This document shows, piece after piece, positions 13,209 through 24,192 of a stretch of DNA of 64,000 bases (positions are counted from its first letter, which is position 1; every line of letters begins with the position of its first letter). The position numbers were made by a program, and so were the translations under genes. The notes below the pieces were generated by a model. It saw only the letters and a program-made list of their open reading frames with translations. It made no database searches and was not told where the DNA came from. The DNA lies in NCBI GenBank assembly GCA_014607495.2, contig CP053161.1:2914001-2978000 (forward strand), in the 5' to 3' direction. This stretch comes from Carposina sasakii (taxonomy: Eukaryota; Arthropoda; Insecta; Lepidoptera; Carposinidae).

Positions 13209-13650
13209 TGTATGTACCTAGTTACTTAAGTATAAAATTTTAAATTTTTCTATTGTATATTTTTTTGCTAAGTACACCAACAATACTAAATACGAATAAG
13301 CTTTTCTGATAAGATCAACAAAAGTGCATAGGTATAAATTAAATATCTCTTATAACAAGCAGAAGCTTTGTTATGTACCTTACAGAGAAGATAGTATTGA
13401 TACTACTATATTGGAATGTTTGATAAAATAAAATGCTCAAGCTGTATCATTATTATATAGGTAAGTAGCCACATTATTCGGAGATAGTCCTCCTTCGAAC
13501 AGATACGCTCTGTAAGCTCTGTGTGGTATTGTACGACGTTAACGACGAGCGGGGTCAGGCGCGTGACCCTATAGTTAACTCCAAGGTATTCTGTTCTATC
13601 AGTAAAGTATAATAACTATAGATAAATAAATATTTGCTTGCAAATGTACA

Positions 13651-13820
13651 TACAGGCTGTTTTTTCATTGCCACCTTTAACGAAAGGTACGTGCTCTATA
13701 CATCAAATAAAGTAAGTTTATTTCTCGTGAAAAAACCTTGCTACGCGCGTCTATGTGCATTTATGCAGAAAAACGCAGTCTATTTACTCAACTTTGGACC
13801 CTAATATCTTGGGAACCTTA
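13651..13820 (+). mobile_element. Mariner-type MITE fragment
   Basis: This starts TACAGGCTGTTTTTTCATTG and shares the block 'cttgctacgcgcgtctatg' and following sequence with 20796-21015. Two diverged copies of the same family in one window support a mobile repeat. Confidence 0.6.
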
Positions 13821-13899
13821 GCCGATTCTTACGACATGCACGGAAGGAGATGCAGTTGATGTATTCTAGTGAAGCCCTGCATCAACACAGGGCATTCAT

Positions 13900-14105
13900 T
13901 TGCTGGCACACACTTCGCAACATATTAACCTAGCTAGGCCCACAATAAGATCCCTAAGGTCTTATGTCGTGGGTAGCTATACTAAGCAAAAGTAATATCC
14001 ATGACTCGAAAATAAACATCGATATTCATCAACCTACCGGGATTAGAACCCAGGATATTTTGGTACGACAGTAAGGTGACTACCAGCTAATCCAACAGGT
14101 CGTCT
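13900..14105 (-). mobile_element. tRNA-derived SINE-like repeat, reverse strand
   Basis: On the minus strand the segment near 14035-14105 has a tRNA-like A box (TTAGCTGGTAGT) and B box (GGTTCTAATCC) with a CTGGG/CCCGG T-arm, followed downstream by AT-rich body sequence. The anticodon arm is poor, so a SINE head is likelier than a tRNA gene. No second copy was found in the window. Confidence 0.4.
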
Positions 14106-17100
14106 TTGCTGTACCTAGTCGTAGTTTCGGTTCATATATCATAATCATTATCATCATGCTTCATCATCATCACGCCGAAGATAATACTTCACACATTTTC
14201 CTGCAAAAATTCCTCCATAGGTACGAGGGTGAATTTCCCAGGTACGTTTTTAGCGCGGCGTGGATGAAAATCGTAGTGGAAAGTGCAAAATGCACATATA
14301 TTAATTTTTTTTCATTAAGTTCAGACAGTGATCTAGACTAACGTTTAAAACTTCCTCTATTTGTTTACGCATTAAAAAAATTATCAAAGGTAAATCTAAT
14401 TGCGGTGCTATGAATTCATTTGTAAATTTGGCTATTTAAATTTTCGGGTGAATTAATTTAACAGAATACATACATGCAGTAATTTAACTTAACCCGGTAG
14501 TACTAGTAACAGCTTTTTAAAAATGTCCCGCGGAAAAAGTAATAACGCTGGCGCATTTTGAACATTACACTATTTCATCATAATGCTTATCTGCTCTGTC
14601 AAGGTATACCAAGTACAAGGATGTTTGATACACTGAACAGTTTTCCCGCCAAAAACGTAAGTATAACCTTCGCAGGAATACAAATTTATCATATAACGGT
14701 GTCATGTGTATTTAAGTGTTTAAAAAGAAATTTTACAGATGATTAAAGATTAGATGTATCGACGTAATTGTTTATTACAATTAAAATAATAGTGTCCGTT
14801 ATAATTTGAAATTTGTTACATAATTCTAAGTTGTCGCAACTCCAGTGGCTTCGGTGGCAAAAAATAGGGCCACCGTTATAATAATGTCACCGTAATTGAT
14901 ATTTTGTCTTTTTGTATGGATTGGAAAACGGGTAGAGATGTAAAAGTACAGCCCATTTTCTAATGGGTAGGAAGACCCATTAAAAAAAATTACGGCTTCA
15001 GGGTTATGCCCCATTTTGTAAAAAATCTTTTCTAAAAAAACTTTTACCGAGATATATTTTGGAAAACGTTATGAAAACGCTTAAACAGCTGAAATAAGAA
15101 TGTGAGGCTTTATAACCTAAGTTTGTAGTCAAATTTAAAAAATATAAAGGTGATGAACTGACATTATAATATATACATTATAGCATAGGAATCTTACTGC
15201 TATTCATGATGCAAACTCGAATCGAGGTCAGAACTCTAGACTCCTACCCCAGAGCCGCTCTGTAGCATCCAGCCAGTTGCACTGTTCGTCTAATTAAACG
15301 ACTAACATGGCCGGCACTTTTAAGTTCCTTTTTGGTAAAGCATACCTAATGGTGTTCCTGATGCTGTCTGAGCACTGTAAATCGCAGCATAAGTATTCTT
15401 TAATCATTAGTAAGTTCTTCCATTAATATCTCTCAATATTAATAGGAATAAGAATAAATATTTTTCTGTACTGCTATAAGTAGCAGCAGAGTATACTATC
15501 AAGCGCTACTATGTAAGCGATAAACCCGAGTATTAATAAAAACAGAAGAGTAATTCTACTTGCCTCAATATAACACTGATAGGCTGTAAGTGTAAACATA
15601 TTGGTAGCTTAGTAAGCTAGAGTAGCTTATTAAATAAGAAATTTAGTTTGATAAAGGGTACGCAGAGGCTTATTGTACCTACCTGCCTTATATGTGGCCC
15701 TCTCGCTCGAACTGTGATTTCTCTACGTATATCGGCTTAATTAGTTAGATCACCACTACGTTTTATTTTCCGAACGTGTGTTAGTGGCTCTAATAAACGA
15801 AGTTCAGGTACAAATTTAAGAGTGTTCTATAATCGGGGCGATTGAAATTTTAAAATGTAGATATCTCAAGAAATAATACGTTTTTAAAAATGTGTACCAT
15901 CTGAATATTATATATTTTTAGCTATTACTTCGAATACAAAAAAGTTATAGAAAGTGGATATAAAATTTCGCCAGCGTAATTAGTCAAAAATCGAGGTTGT
16001 TGAAATTCACCCACGAACGGAGTTGAACATTGTTTGTTGGACACCTGAGAGGTAGAGTATAAACTATTTTCGCTTTCTGCTCTACAGCATCGTACATCAT
16101 ACTCGTATTGTATACATTAAGGTTATTCTTTGCATTATCCTGCAATGTAGCCCAAAAGAAGATAGCTTAAATTAATCACCAAGATAAAGTCAAACAAACT
16201 AGGTACTGCTATCTGCACTAGACTCATTTTGTATTAGTTATGTGTACATCTGTAAATGTCCTTTAAAGTAATAAAGAACTTGTTACCGATCTTTTGAATG
16301 ACCCTGCTATGCTAATCGTAGGTGTATATGATCTCCTTCGTGATCCTGCCGTTTTGCGGCTACCCCCTTTTCCCAAAAGCCGTAAAGTAAGCCGTAGGTA
16401 TGTTATGATGGGAATGAAGACCGTGTTGGTATTTAGGTATAGGAAATAGTCTGCTCCTAAATAACTTATTGTTCATTCGCATGATACTACAAAGAGTCAT
16501 CACGAAAGTAATTATTATTTTGGAAAAGAGATCCAATAACAACCGGACCGGTACTGACCCGCCACCGGGTCTACACCCTCTGCTTCTCGAACCTAACGAC
16601 TCACGATTCCGACCACAGGTAGCCAGCATTCCTAAGTACAGTCCTCTGGCCAGTTTAAGAGAGTGGGCGACTTCGGATTGCACAACCACCAGCCGCCAGA
16701 GCCATCGGGATCAATTGCCACGACCGACGGAATTGTATGCTGATTGTCCCAATCAGACTGCCGGCCGCGGCTCTTTAGTGATGTTAATCGACCTTCCATT
16801 GTCCCAATTACCTCTGTTCTCCAATTGGTAAGTACGAGTAGGTGGACATACGCAATAACACTGCCTCTGTTCTCGATATTTTTATCACAAAATTTAGCGA
16901 ATGATGTAGAATTACACCTAAACAGTAGGTAGGCAACATAAGTAATTAATCGATCGCTTACCTAACAAGTTTGTCACTTCTACATACTTAGGTACTTACT
17001 AAAACCTCGTAGTTCGTAGGAACGTGGATAGCCGGATAGGACCTATATTGAGAACTTTTATGTACTTACCTACCTACCTACCCTATTCTATGTATTACTG

Positions 17101-17520
17101 GAAGCTCCTTAATTACAATATTGTAGTTAAAATTAATTAAATAAAACGTACGAGTACCTACTAATAAATCCGTACATAAAGGGAGAACATGTTTGTTACC
17201 TTTGTTACGGAAAACTGTACAAGTATGACTAGAATTTAATAGGCGTTCAAAGAATTGACTTAATGAATATAAATAGTTTAGGTCAGGTAATTATTAATGC
17301 ACACAGATTTATTATCTAACCATGGTCTTAGAAAAGTGTCTATACACCTGGTTTAATCATTAAACTTTAAAGCAAAGTCAAGTTATTAGGTCGAGTACAA
17401 CCTAATAACTATTTACCCCTATAATCACGTCACTGTATTTACCAAATACCTAATCTGGGAAAGGTTATTATTAGGCATCTTAGACATAGCGGAAAGTATT
17501 TTTTTAGATTTAGCAGTTTT
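14106..17520. other. Intergenic, no gene seen
   Basis: The largest frames (16469-16831 plus, 16360-16689 minus) overlap on opposite strands and have no recognisable domain or flanking splice sites. I see nothing else that can be supported. Confidence 0.45.
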
Positions 17521-17577
17521 GTTATGATATCATGACGCAAGTATGTAAAATCAATATACCTACTCCGACCACTGGTA
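17521..17577 (+). mobile_element. Right-end fragment of the hAT MITE family seen at 34824-35099
   Basis: These 57 bp match the right end of the complete element at 34824-35099, including the terminal ACTCCGACCACTG. Only this end is present. Confidence 0.75.
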
Positions 17578-17754
17578 CATATGCACGCGACTGTGTTCCC
17601 AAAAAAGGTGAAAGTCAGAAATGCAAGATCTTAAAGAAAGTCCTACAGTCACGTTTAACATCTGACCCCCGCTTTGCTATAAACTTGGCTGTCATTTTTT
17701 AATAATTATTAAAGTTGCAAGTCTCTCGGTATTCTACAGGTTACATTTCGGAGA

Positions 17755-18200
17755 GTGTACGTTGGGACTTCACAACCTAATTCCCCCAGCACCCTTCCAC
17801 CACCGGACGACGAAACATCAAGGCGACACCGGTTCACAGTTGAAGTGCCGAAAACTCGTACTAAGCGTTTTGCTTCTACATTCATAGTGCAACTTGTACA
17901 TCTCAACTATACCCTTAAAATTGGTCAGAAGTGGCACCATGTGGTCCTATCGACCCTCAGTGCTCTGCCTACCCCGTAAGGGATAAAGGCGTGATTATAT
18001 GTATGTATGTAAGTATGTATTCATAGTGCGAACGGCCAAGATGTGGAACTCCCTGCCTGAATCCCTGTTCCCCATGAACTATAATCTTGCGGTCTTCAAG
18101 TCGAGAGTGAACCGCAAGCGCGCTCCATCTTTAGACTGCAACGGTGCTTACCATCAGGCGCGTTGTGGTCGAGCATAAGCCTATTTCATATTTTTTAAAA
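17755..18200 (+). mobile_element. Jockey/CR1-type LINE ORF2 tail, interrupted by a SINE
   Basis: The plus strand reads RTRTKRFASTFIV up to 17890 and continues [15 protein letters not shown] from 18030, the typical C-terminal region of insect Jockey/CR1-type reverse transcriptase ORFs. Between the two, 17891-18018 is a foreign insert. The frame ends near 18175. It is a 5'-truncated, dead copy. Confidence 0.75.
17891..18018 (+). mobile_element. SINE/LINE-tail insertion with 11-bp target duplication
   Basis: The 128-bp insert is flanked on both sides by the same 11 bp, attcatagtgc (17880-17890 and 18019-18029). It ends in a (TATG)n-like run after 'ccccgtaagggataaaggcg', a tail common in moth retroposons. 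Removing it rejoins the LINE frame without loss of a base. Confidence 0.8.
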
Positions 18201-18439
18201 AATTATGACTTAAACTATACCTGCTATTGAGTATGTGTGGTTGAGATTCGCTCAAATTTTGTATAGGTAGTTAAGTACCCAATAGAAACGATAGGAACTT
18301 GGATTACATTGACAGATAGGTCTTGCAGGCACATCTTGGTAGGGTCATTTCGTCATCGCGACGGTAGTTATACTTAATGGTAAACTGATTGTTTTCCGCC
18401 TCTCCACCTGTTGCACTACTTTATACTTATGTATGCACA

Positions 18440-18605
18440 ATGCATTGCACATGGTTTTTTACTTGCCCTGAGATCATTTGCATAAGACATTCGTAATGCT
18501 TCTATAAGTGTGGACCTGTTATTGGCTTTATGTATCTACAATTTTAACTATAATTATAAGTAGCTGTTGGTCTTCCTGAAAATGTAAAATAAAATAAAAA
18601 AAGTA
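18440..18605 (+). mobile_element. LINE 3'-UTR fragment
   Basis: The part around 18510-18605 recurs in reverse at 32911-33012 (shared text includes 'cctgttattggctttatgt'). It ends in an (ATAAA)n-like tail, as expected for a non-LTR retrotransposon 3' end. Confidence 0.55.
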
Positions 18606-18881
18606 AGTTAGGTTACACATCACCTGTTTGTGACTTCAGTGACGAAATAATTTGTGCGATCGGACTGTGAATATGACGAACCATTTATTCGATATTACTT
18701 ACCGTCAGTTTCTAGAATAATATAATTTAACAATAGAATAATAGACACTGCTAGCTAACTAAGTATTATCGGTAGTTAGCAGTGATTGATCTCCGAGAAA
18801 CTGGCACTTACGGTCACTCTTTCGAGCCGTATTAATTTACCTCTTATCTATTCTATAGGTATACTAATCCTACATCACTGA

Positions 18882-19090
18882 TACTAATAATAAAATTGTA
18901 ACGGATCGATGTTTGTGCACGCTAATCTCAGAAACGGCTGGATTGATTTCGATGCAGTTTTCAGGAATATATTGTGACAGGTCCCACTTAACATATAGGC
19001 TTTATCCCGGGAAAATGTTTTAATCCCGGACAATTTCGACATTTTGTTTTTTCTGTAGTCCACGCGGACGGAGTCGCGGGCGTCCACTAG
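18882..19090 (+). mobile_element. Helitron-like non-autonomous element, shortened copy
   Basis: It shares 'gtgcacgctaatctcagaaa' and the end GCGGGCGTCCACTAG with the longer copies at 35155-35468 and 37541-37857. The end CTAG followed by T fits the Helitron rule (CTRR-T). The left third of the longer copies is missing. Confidence 0.65.
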
Positions 19091-19169
19091 TATTTACTAT
19101 ACTTAAGTACTTTGGATACAAAAAAAACCGAGTCATTGTGCCAATAGGGATAAATGGCCAATGTTCATT

Positions 19170-19439
19170 AGGGGCCATCCATATATTACGTCACAGGTTA
19201 AGGGGGAGGGAGGGGGTGGTCAAACTGTGACATTGTGTGACAAGGGGATGGGAGGGGTCCTAAATTTCGTGTCGTCACATTTTCATTCAATAATCTCTAA
19301 ATATAAATTTGCAAAAAAGCTAAATGTGACGTCACACTAGGAAGGGGGGGGGCTCATAGATGTGACCAACTGTGACAAGGATGCGGGGAGGGGCAAAAAA
19401 TCATGAAATTCGTGTGACGTAATTTATGGATGACCCCTA
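19170..19439. mobile_element. MITE with AGGGG(C/T)CATCCATA termini
   Basis: The left end AGGGGCCATCCATATATTAC and the right end, read in reverse, AGGGGTCATCCATAAATTAC form terminal inverted repeats. Subterminal 'tgtgac' and G-rich runs also recur in both halves. No coding capacity. Confidence 0.8.
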
Positions 19440-19848
19440 GATAGCTGGGTCCGAGGATACAGAGGAATCTTGGAAAATAAAACAAATCCACATTTATTGA
19501 ATACATGTATTAGTGTAAAATAATTTGTGACCGTCTAAAGCGGCACTACATGGCACCACGTGATGCGACGCGACTCCTCACAGACAACATCTAGCTTTAC
19601 TAAATGTAATGTAAATATGAATTCATTCGTGAACATGAAACATCACAAGTTACGATAATCATAGAACTCTACACTTTATCTATTAGATATAATAATATGT
19701 CCAATTGTAGGAGTCGCATTACAACATCAATATCTAATAATTAATGTTAATTTAAACTACGTAACGTACGTCAACATCGACAAGCGTCGCCGGCCGCCCA
19801 ACTATAAACTATTTCAATGTTTTATACAGTGATTTGTTTTATTTATAT

Positions 19849-19984
19849 GGTCCGATTTTTCAAAACGTCAAATATCGTATCAGAAGAATAAAGTTGATGC
19901 TGTCTCTCTCCAAAACTTGATCGTGATAGAGACAGCATCAACTTTATTCTTCTGATACGATATCTGACGTTTGGAAAAATCGGC
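19849..19984. mobile_element. Fold-back MITE, about 60-bp arms
   Basis: The arms around 19849-19908 and 19923-19984 are near-perfect inverted copies, with outer ends GG(T/C)CGATTTTTC. A related, diverged element lies at 37942-38055 and a fragment near 23432. Confidence 0.8.
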
Positions 19985-20150
19985 CTAAATCAAATTAGCG
20001 ATATTGAATAAAAAACAAAACAGTACATTTTCTTAGTACATACACGTTGTTTTTGGAGGATTAATTTGTAAGACAATATAACTACGGCCCAGAAATTCAT
20101 ATCATACATATGTTATATATTTGACAAAACTATTGTATTTAGATATAATT

Positions 20151-20700
20151 ATAGATTTAATTGGCTTGTCACTATAAAAGTTACCTAAGTTGTAGGCGTC
20201 CGACGCTTTCACTATACATACCAGGATCAGTCGACGTAAGAAAAGAAAACACGTATAATTTCTGAGAAATATTTTGGATCAACTCAAGGAAGGTATTTCT
20301 TTTAGTTTTCTTGCGCAAAATATGGTGTGGGCACAATTTTTACACTTCAAAAAAAGGAGGAGGTTCAATTCGTCTGTAAAATATTTTTTTTTTAATTTCA
20401 GTATTTCCGTCAAATAACGGATTTCAATAAACCTTCTGTGGTCCCATTTTCAATATTTGTACCAGGAGAAATCAGGGCAACCACCGAAAATTGTTGCTCG
20501 TATGGTGCTTTTCTTACTAATCATGTCTTAAAGTTCAGGGTGTCAACATCTAATGGCTGTGCTGAAAGAAAATCAGTTAGGAGTTAGGATAAATGCAATT
20601 GGTCAAAACTATATAGTTAAAAATATGGCAGTGATGAGAAGCAGAACTCCTTAAGTTAGGAGTTACGTACTGCCATTGGTCGATGAAAACTTAATATATA
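20151..20700. repeat. Left copy of a duplicated segment
   Basis: Blocks at 20148-20195 and 20565-20640 reappear in the same order at 23093-23140 and 23276-23335. A pogo-type relic and a large fold-back lie between the two copies. The copies have diverged by indels. Confidence 0.65.
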
Positions 20701-20795
20701 GGGCATACTTGAATCAAGATCTGATGCTGCTGTGCTGATGGTCAAGCTACGATCCTTAACGAAGAGGGGACAGTATGCAATTGGTCATGGAAACT

Positions 20796-21015
20796 ATACA
20801 GGGTGTTTTTTTTGTGGCCATTAACGAAGGGTACCACTTTATACAAAAAAAAATGCTGGATTTTTTTTTTTATTTAAATACTTGATCTGGCAAAATTTAT
20901 AGTTGTTTTATGCAAGGTTTTTTCATAGACTATAATTATTTCTGGAAATCTTGCTACGCGCGTCTATGATAAAAAAACGCAGTCTATTTACTCAACTTTG
21001 GACCCTAATATTTTG
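20796..21015 (+). mobile_element. Mariner-type MITE fragment
   Basis: Starts TACAGGGTGTTTTTTTTGTG and shares 'tttactcaactttggaccct' with the copy at 13651-13820. Confidence 0.6.
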
Positions 21016-21170
21016 AAACCAGACTTTCCCAGGTATGCCAAGGAGAAAAATGATCGTCATGTTGAATACGTAGTTTTCAGGAACTACGACCAAAAATCAC
21101 CATGAAAACTAGCATCTATTTAAGTCAAACGCATAACCTAAAAATCGAGAAATAAACTGACTTTTAGAAA

Positions 21171-21660
21171 AAAAAAATTTAACCGACTTCAAAGTTTAAC
21201 AAAAAGCAATAAATAACGTAACTATTTATCTACTTAATACATATTAAATATCTCAAATTATTTAAATATTTACAACTTAATACCTAATACTTTAACAAAG
21301 TCATCTTTAACTATTTAATATTTATAATTATAACTTATTTTTTTGGAGTCGGTGCCAAAACAAATAAATGTAATTAAGAAAACCTATTAGGAAATTGCTT
21401 ACCGCTGCCTAACACCGTATTGTATTTTTCCGTGTGTGTGTCGTTGCCAGCCGCGCGCGTCCATCATAACCTACGTTACTAGGCTGGCACCGACTCCAAA
21501 AAATAAGGATAATTATAAATATTTAAATAGTTAAAGATGACTTTGTTAAATATTAAGTTGTAAATATTTAAATAATTTGAGATATTTAATATGTATTAAG
21601 TAGATAAATTAGTTACGTTATTTATTGCTTTTTAGTTAAACTTTGAAGTAATTTTTTTTT
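21171..21660. mobile_element. Large fold-back element, arms about 170 bp
   Basis: The arm ending in GGAGTCGGTGCC near 21357 is repeated in reverse from GGCACCGACTCC near 21486 to about 21655. The arms are very AT-rich and are separated by a GC-richer centre of about 130 bp. This fits a long-TIR non-autonomous DNA transposon. Confidence 0.8.
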
Positions 21661-23090
21661 CTCAGTGAAGGTTGATATTAAGAAGAAGGAAGAACAGATA
21701 CGATGTTATGTTGTGAGAACTGAAAAGGGTCCAGGTGCTCGAAAAACGTTAAAAACGCCCGAAAATCCACAACTCGAAGATGCAATGTTTACGTCTGAAG
21801 ACGGAAAAACGTCCCTTGTCCGGCGATATTTTGATGGAGAAGGCGAAATACTTTCATGAACGGCTGGGCGAAGGTTTTCTGCCAGTAAAGGTTGGTTAGA
21901 AAAATTTAAAAAGAGACACGGAATACGTCACCAAAATAACCGGCGAGAAGTTGTCAAACAACGAAGAGGCCGTAAAACCATTCCAGGACAAATTCATGGA
22001 TATTATAAAGGAGAAAGATTTATCCGCAAGCAAATCTATAATGCAGATGAGTCTGGTCTCTATAAAACGCTGATCTGACTTAGAAGTTAGAGCCCCAGGT
22101 TCTAAAGTTTCCAAAGATAGAATAACTTCATGCCTTGTGCGAATGCTGCTGGGACGCACAAACTCTTTATTGGTCATTGGAAAAGCACAAAAGCCACGTT
22201 GATCAAGACCAGTACATTACATGGGCCAGACATGGGTGACAGACCTTATTTCTAGAGTGGCTTAAAGGATTTTTATACCTGAAGTAAAAAAATTCTTATC
22301 TAAGGCTACCACTGAAAGCTTATTAGTCCGATAATGCGCCAGCACATCCGCTTGATGAAGACCTGCAATCCATTGGAAATTTCACAGTTTTAACATGCCT
22401 CCTAATTGCACAGCTCTCACAGCCAATGGACCAAAACGTTATTCAAAACATAAAGGTGAGTTACAAAAAAAACTTTTGCTGCATTTTTGCGCAACAAGAA
22501 TATGAACGTTTTCCGATTCCTTATCAAAACCCTGGCGCAGTTTTCTCGTTGGCTGAGGCTCTAGGCTTAATAAAAAAATCTTGGTCTCCCTTGTGGCCTC
22601 ATATCGAAGAACTACAGACGATGCTTTGAACCCGAAGATATATTCTTTAGCTTTTTTCGTTATGGCTTTCGAAAAATTAATGACTTCTTACTAAGCAATG
22701 ATGACCTAAATGAAACTGAACCTATACGATGAAATAATAAGTCGTAACACAGGAATTGACGGCGAAAGTGAAGAAATTCGCACGTAACCAGAAGCAAGCG
22801 TTTCCAATTAAGCGCGGTGTCTGCCTTATTCTTGAATGGGCTGACCAAGTGGAATTCCTTTGGAAAAATGCTTCTAGATTGCGAAAGCTTATTATTTGTT
22901 TAAATACCTCCCGACAAACTAAAATATTGGATTTCTTTAAAAAGTTTAATAAGGCTGTATAGATGAATATACATTTAAATTTTCACAATACTATTAGTTT
23001 TATTATAAAAATACCGTACAAATTCCCTGTAAATGAGCTCCACGAATCCGAACGGGGGGTAAATTTCGGAGTTCGGATTAAAGAGGTCTA
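21661..23090 (+). pseudogene. Decayed Tigger/jerky-like (pogo family) transposase
   Basis: Fragments follow the order of a CENP-B/DDE transposase. RKTLKTPENPQLEDAMF (about 21745) is the linker before the second DNA-binding domain, and WLEKFKKRHGIRHQNNR (about 21893) is part of it. YNADESGLYKTLI (about 22037) holds the first catalytic Asp, LLVIGKAQKPR follows, and DNAPAHP (about 22332) holds the second. QPMDQNVIQNIK (about 22422) completes the core. Stops and frameshifts separate these pieces, so it is dead. The block at 23041-23092 with 'gagttcggattaaagaggtc' resembles a Tigger terminal repeat. Confidence 0.8.
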
Positions 23091-23092
23091 GT

Positions 23093-23400
23093 GTATTTAG
23101 ATATAATTATAGATTTAATTGGCTTGTCACTATAAAAGCATGTAGGCGTCACGCTTTCAAATAAAAGCAAGTATAAATATTATTTGAACACAATACAACA
23201 GTAAAATATAATTTCAGTAAAATAACGCAATAAACCGTAAATATTTGTACTCAGTTGTTAACTAGAAAGTTAATGGAAAGAAAATCAGTCTTAAATTAAA
23301 AATATATAGTTAAAAATATGGCAGTGATGAGAAGCACAAGTTTTACGTTAATTTAATACATACTTGTACGATCGAAGATATTCATAGATGAACCACTTTG
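23093..23400. repeat. Right copy of a duplicated segment
   Basis: Partner of 20151-20700. Shared blocks include 'attggcttgtcactataaaa' and 'aatatggcagtgatgagaag'. It starts directly after the Tigger-like terminus. Confidence 0.65.
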
Positions 23401-24064
23401 TTGTTAACCTATACTGGAAATATGATAAAGGACCGATTTTCCAACCTCAAATAACCTATCTGAAGGGCAAATGCGTCTTTCTCTACATCAAGATAGAGAC
23501 TATTACTAATGGAGAGGAAGAATTGGCACTTTGGCAAACATGTATGTTTTTTTATCAAAACCCTGGCCAGGCTCTAGGCAGGATATCCTTGCCTACTTTA
23601 TATGGCGAAAAAATAACGTTTTTTCTAGATTTTTATATTCTCCTGGAATGGAAAGAGATAAAGGTATGGCTCACTATATAGGGTATACTAAACAAGAGTT
23701 CACGAAATAAAAGCAAGCTTATTTGTACAACACGACATTACGATTCTTTGTGCACAACTATTACTAATGGAGAGTATTTAAGTACATCAGATATTTTATG
23801 ACATATAATGTTACATTTTCTTCATGGTCTACTTCAGTTACAATGGTCTGTTTAAATTCGCATACAATCACCACATACTCTCGTTATAACAGATTCATAG
23901 AGAAGTTTCAAAACATCTTTGGCAGAGAAAAAAGAACACCAATTACAAAATAAATCTTACACAAATTTTCACACAAAAAAGTACACAAACTTAAATAAAA
24001 CAGTCAAGAATACAAAGTACAATGTTATAGTTAGTAGAGAGACTTGAGACCCCGAGCGAGAGCA
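23401..24064. other. Intergenic, no gene seen
   Basis: One 97-codon plus-strand frame (23388-23681) has no domain and sits in sequence with MITE-like pieces ('aaaggaccgattttccaacc', compare 19849 and 37942). I do not regard it as a gene. Confidence 0.4.
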
Positions 24065-24068
24065 CTGT

Positions 24069-24192
24069 CAACTGTTCATTAACGAACAACTGTTCATCTG
24101 TGAACACAACCTGTTCATTGGTGAACAAAACCTGCTCATACGTGAACAAAAGCAGCCCAAAAATGAACAGAAACTGCTTACTGGTGAATAGA
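24069..24192. repeat. Degenerate tandem repeat of about 20-24 bp with internal dyads
   Basis: About six units of the type CTGTTCAT...GTGAACA follow each other. Each unit contains a GTTCA/TGAAC dyad. The minus strand happens to be open and reads a repeated FT(N/D/Y)EQ(V/L) pattern, but the frame has no other coding support. Confidence 0.75.

Noticed and set aside
16360..16831. Overlapping frames of 120 (plus) and 109 (minus) codons
   Set aside because: No domain, no splice context, opposite-strand overlap in ordinary intergenic sequence.
23388..23681. 97-codon plus-strand frame
   Set aside because: Contains MITE-like pieces and no recognisable domain.
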